Positions 61,239 to 64,000 of a stretch of 64,000 nucleotides of DNA are shown in pieces. The stretch covers positions 2,361,001 to 2,425,000 of the forward strand of contig NZ_CP065589.1 of NCBI RefSeq assembly GCF_021278965.1. The letters run 5' to 3'. The translations under genes were made by a program, and so were the position numbers. Numbering within the stretch: the first letter of the stretch is position 1; every line of letters starts with the position of its first letter. The notes under the pieces were generated by a model. The model saw nothing but the letters and a program-made list of their open reading frames with translations, was not told the origin of the DNA and searched no databases. This DNA is from Chryseobacterium capnotolerans. GTDB taxonomy: Bacteria; Bacteroidota; Bacteroidia; Flavobacteriales; Weeksellaceae.

Positions 61239-62780
61239 TTAGCTAACTAAAATATCTCCTGTCATGGCTTTTGGTATTTCAACCCCCATTACATTAAGGA
61301 TTGTAGGCGCTACGTCACCCAGTTTTCCAGGTTTTAGGTTCCATGTATGGTCTTTATCCATAACAATAAAAGGAACCAGATTCGTTGAGTGCTGTGTATT
61401 AGGTGTTCCGTCAGGATTCAACATAACATCTGAATTTCCGTGGTCCGCAAGAATGAATACTGCATATCCGTTTTCATAAGCAGCAGTGGCTACTTTTTCG
61501 ATGCATGCATCAACTGTTTCAGCAGCCTTCACAGCAGCTTCAAACACCCCTGTATGTCCTACCATATCCGTATTGGCAAAGTTCAGACAAACAAAATCCG
61601 CAGTACCTTGCTCCAGTTCCGGAACAATAGCATTGGTAATATCATAAGCTGACATTTCAGGTTTTAGATCATAAGTAGGAACGTCTTTTGGACTTGGACA
61701 CAACAATCTTTTCTCTCCATTGAATTCTTCTTCTCTTCCTCCTGAGAAGAAGAAGGTAACGTGAGGATATTTTTCTGTTTCTGCAATTCTGATCTGAGTT
61801 TTACCATTCTTCTCAAGTACTTCACCCATTGTTTCTGTTAAAACATTCTCATCAAAAACAACCTGAACATTCTGAAACGTTTTGTCATAATTGGTTAATG
61901 TAATATAATAAAGGTTCAGTTTGCGCATAGAATAATCAGGAAAATCTTTCTGAGAAAGCACTTCTGTAATTTCTCTTCCTCTGTCTGTACGGAAGTTGAA
62001 GCAAATTACCACATCATTTTCAATAATTTTTGCTACCGGAACAACATTTCCTGTAGCTGTTGTATTGACTAAAATGATTGGCTTAAGGAATTCATCTGTT
62101 ACGTTATGGTCATAGGAAGCACGGATAGAGGCCAGAGCGTCTGTACTCTGCTCTCCTACTCCTTCTACAAGGGCATCATAAGCTAATTTCACACGTTCCC
62201 ATCTTTTGTCCCTGTCCATTGCGTAGTATCTTCCTACAACGGTAGCCAGTTTCCCGGTAGTTGCTTCCATGTGGTTCTGAAGCTCTTCAATGAAACCTAA
62301 TCCGGAATGTGGATCACAGTCTCTTCCGTCTGTGAATGCATGTACAAAGACATTTTCATCCAATCCAAATTCTTTGGCAGCAGTCAATAATCCTTTTAAG
62401 TGATTGATATGGGAGTGTACTCCTCCATTGGAAACCAATCCGATGAAATGTACTTTTTTATTTTCTTTTTTAGCGTATTCAAAAGCATCCTGAATTACTT
62501 TTTCCTGTCCAAGAGTACCGTTTTCAACCGCCATATTCAGTTTTACCAGGTTTTGGTAAACAACTCTTCCGGCCCCAAGGTTCATGTGACCTACTTCGGA
62601 ATTCCCCATCTGTCCGGCAGGAAGACCTACCGCTAAACCACTTGCTTCAAGGGTTGTGTGTGGAAATTTTTGATAACAGCTATCTATAAATGGTGTGTTT
62701 GCTTTGTCTATTGCAGAAACGTCCGGGTTTGTTCCCAATCCCCATCCGTCAAGGATTGCTAATATTGCTTTTTTTGACAT
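61239..62780 (-). CDS. gpmI: 2,3-bisphosphoglycerate-independent phosphoglycerate mutase
   Basis: A 513-residue alkaline-phosphatase-fold enzyme that interconverts 3- and 2-phosphoglycerate in glycolysis with two Mn ions. The catalytic Ser61 is in AGQMGNSEVGHMNLG; the first metal Asp11 is in ILAILDGWGLG. The late ILADHGNSDVM, TQHSTNLVPF and NFANTDMVGHTGV carry the other metal ligands. Length is normal. Confidence 0.97.
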   Translation of the reverse strand: MSKKAILAILDGWGLGTNPDVSAIDKANTPFIDSCYQKFPHTTLEASGLAVGLPAGQMGNSEVGHMNLGAGRVVYQNLVKLNMAVENGTLGQEKVIQDAFEYAKKENKKVHFIGLVSNGGVHSHINHLKGLLTAAKEFGLDENVFVHAFTDGRDCDPHSGLGFIEELQNHMEATTGKLATVVGRYYAMDRDKRWERVKLAYDALVEGVGEQSTDALASIRASYDHNVTDEFLKPIILVNTTATGNVVPVAKIIENDVVICFNFRTDRGREITEVLSQKDFPDYSMRKLNLYYITLTNYDKTFQNVQVVFDENVLTETMGEVLEKNGKTQIRIAETEKYPHVTFFFSGGREEEFNGEKRLLCPSPKDVPTYDLKPEMSAYDITNAIVPELEQGTADFVCLNFANTDMVGHTGVFEAAVKAAETVDACIEKVATAAYENGYAVFILADHGNSDVMLNPDGTPNTQHSTNLVPFIVMDKDHTWNLKPGKLGDVAPTILNVMGVEIPKAMTGDILVS

Positions 62781-62908
62781 TTTGTAAAACTTTAGTACAC
62801 AAATTTACCTAATTTCCGATGAATAGAAGAATTTGGAGTTCTGAATTTTATGTATTCAGAGGAAAATGAAAAAATCTGTGTTCTCTTCAAAATCTTTGAG
62901 CTCTATTA

Positions 62909-62940
62909 TTCTCGCAGATCTTGCTGATTTCGCAGATTTT
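62909..62940. repeat. Copy of a dispersed intergenic element
   Basis: TTCTCGCAGATCTTGCTGAT (62909-62928) followed by TTCGCAGATTTT resembles the inverted copy at 49788-49814 and the copy near 49508. It lies in the 200-base spacer upstream of gpmI; no gene is seen. Confidence 0.5.
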
Positions 62941-62981
62941 AAAATGTGGATGATTATAGATTTCAACTTCTGGCTTCAACT

Positions 62982-64000
62982 CTAATTTTTAAACCAGCTA
63001 TTAATTTTATAAGTAAACTTATTTGATTTTACATTTTCTATTTTGATATTCTGTCCTTTTTCCACTCCTTTTACATTAGCTTCCTGATTCCAGTTTCCTT
63101 TGGTAAACTTAAATTGCGCTGGTAAATATATTTTTAAAGTAAGGGTTCTTTCAAGATCGCTTTTCCTTTCCATTTTAACTGAAGATGCACTCCAGCTCCC
63201 CAACCCTTTCTGGTTTCCTGCGATATAAACCTCATCATTTTTATCAGGAACATTTACTAATAATGTTACCGTTGAAGGCTCCCCTGAAAATTCCTGGAAA
63301 AAATCATCATATTTTAAATTCTTTTCTTTTGCATACGACTGAATATAAGAATCCAGAAAGCCACTTTCTTTTAAAAATAAAAATGGGTCTTCAATGTTTA
63401 AAATATCATGTACTGCTTGTTGTTTATCGGTTTGTTTATTAAAATAGGCTTCACATATTTTGTATCCTATCCAATATCCTAAATCATTGGGTCTGTCATC
63501 TTTTTTGGAGGTCCAATAAAACCAGTCTCTTAAATCATCACTTTTATATCTTGTTACGAATTCTTTGTATAATTTGTCTGAATTTGCTTCACCATACTGA
63601 AATGCTTTTACATTCATTGGTTCTCCGGAAACAAATTCTGCTATAAAATCAGCTCCACCTTCTGTTAAAGCTTGTTTCAATAAAGTTTCTCCGCCTTTAT
63701 TATTTTGCTGAAAATGAATCATTTCATGAACAATAAGAGGTACAACTCCATCCAGATTTTTAAACAATTCTGTTCCGATTGAGATTCCTTCATTGGAAGA
63801 ATTTCCGCCCGTATTCATTCTGCCATACACGAAATAAACGGTTGAGAATTTAGCTTTTGGATACCAATATTTTAAAGCGCTGTAACTTGCTTTTAGTTTT
63901 TTATCTTTTGCCCCAATTCCATCTAGCACATGTCTGGTTTTAAGATATTCTTCTTTATTTTTTTTCACTGTTGCATACAGAGAATCTGCATTAATGATAC
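62982..64000 (-). CDS. Zinc metallopeptidase-like protein with C-terminal CBM20-like domain (partial, 5' end outside window)
   Basis: The C-terminal 339 codons of an exported or periplasmic protein. A gluzincin motif HEMIHFQQ (HExxH) near the middle is followed by a possible Glu ligand in LTEGGADFIAEFV, so a zinc protease of the DUF2268 or similar type is likely. The last 85 residues (VTLLVNVPDKNDEVYIAGNQ, KGLGSWSASSVKMERKSD, LTLKIYLPAQFKFTKGNWNQ) look like a CBM20 starch-binding-type beta domain. The frame is open to the window edge; the GTG at 63968 is only an internal codon. The signal sequence is not visible. Confidence 0.8.
   Translation of the reverse strand, partial: IINADSLYATVKKNKEEYLKTRHVLDGIGAKDKKLKASYSALKYWYPKAKFSTVYFVYGRMNTGGNSSNEGISIGTELFKNLDGVVPLIVHEMIHFQQNNKGGETLLKQALTEGGADFIAEFVSGEPMNVKAFQYGEANSDKLYKEFVTRYKSDDLRDWFYWTSKKDDRPNDLGYWIGYKICEAYFNKQTDKQQAVHDILNIEDPFLFLKESGFLDSYIQSYAKEKNLKYDDFFQEFSGEPSTVTLLVNVPDKNDEVYIAGNQKGLGSWSASSVKMERKSDLERTLTLKIYLPAQFKFTKGNWNQEANVKGVEKGQNIKIENVKSNKFTYKINSWFKN

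Noticed and set aside
1..64000. tRNA, rRNA, tmRNA or riboswitch genes
   Set aside because: No cloverleaf, rRNA-like or known riboswitch pattern was recognised in the spacers, though a covariance search was not possible here.

Overview
The window looks like a chromosomal piece of a flavobacterium, most likely Chryseobacterium or a close Weeksellaceae relative. This is inferred from AT-rich DNA, promoter -7 boxes of the Bacteroidota type TAnnTTTG, secreted proteins ending in a type IX secretion (T9SS) sorting domain (YPNP...KK), and a housekeeping set that resembles this group. I see no rRNA, tRNA, CRISPR array, insertion sequence, prophage or plasmid replication gene.

Layout. 1-5.4 kb: a cut-off photolyase gene, a deletion scar that fuses the remains of an araC gene and a quinone-oxidoreductase gene, a frameshifted exported protein, and a MarR gene with an exported protein. 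5.4-14 kb: regulators and exporters, with AraC genes beside two MFS transporters and an SDR enzyme, a lipoprotein, a GNAT enzyme and a T9SS protein. 14-25.4 kb: a split SWIM/SNF2 helicase, a GEVED-domain T9SS protein, a leucine-rich-repeat protein, a thiolase with two TetR-type operators, endonuclease V, an M28 peptidase and an aminotransferase. 25.5-36.5 kb: a membrane pyrophosphatase fused to an OmpA domain, soluble pyrophosphatase, a lolD-ykuD-radC-acyltransferase gene string, and pyruvate dehydrogenase E2 and E1 alpha. 36.8-49.4 kb: NIPSNAP and PAP2 remnants, a BlaI-type regulator, an RRM protein, a thioesterase/HMA-AraC/copper ATPase/DUF72 cluster, a deacetylase, a YggS protein, a sigma54-type regulator and a MATE pump. 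49.4-64 kb: repeat-rich spacers, two Crp/Fnr genes (one broken), a split S9 peptidase, DoxX, Era, an SMR exporter, a methyltransferase, MetAP, a small HAD phosphatase, an acyl-ACP desaturase, phosphoglycerate mutase and a cut-off metallopeptidase with a starch-binding-like domain.

Two themes stand out. First, an unusual number of genes are broken by one-base indels (2006-2961, SNF2 near 15804, VOC at 22018-22375, PhyH near 29990, NIPSNAP at 36800-37221, PAP2 near 37520, Crp/Fnr at 50778-51338, S9 peptidase near 52480). Most need one added base to restore the frame, so the cause could be gene decay or uncorrected sequence error. Second, several regulatory sites are readable: two AraC-type operators made of 21-bp-phased direct repeats that share the core AAAAnGGA, a MarR operator with two four-base-spaced inverted repeats, and a pair of TetR-type palindromes around the thiolase promoter. 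Intergenic spacers carry several families of short dispersed or inverted repeats.

I found no clear new defence or mobile system. The most interesting gene architectures are the pyrophosphatase-OmpA fusion, the copper cluster with an HMA-AraC regulator and four CPM-type metal motifs on the ATPase, and the peptidase with a CBM20-like tail.
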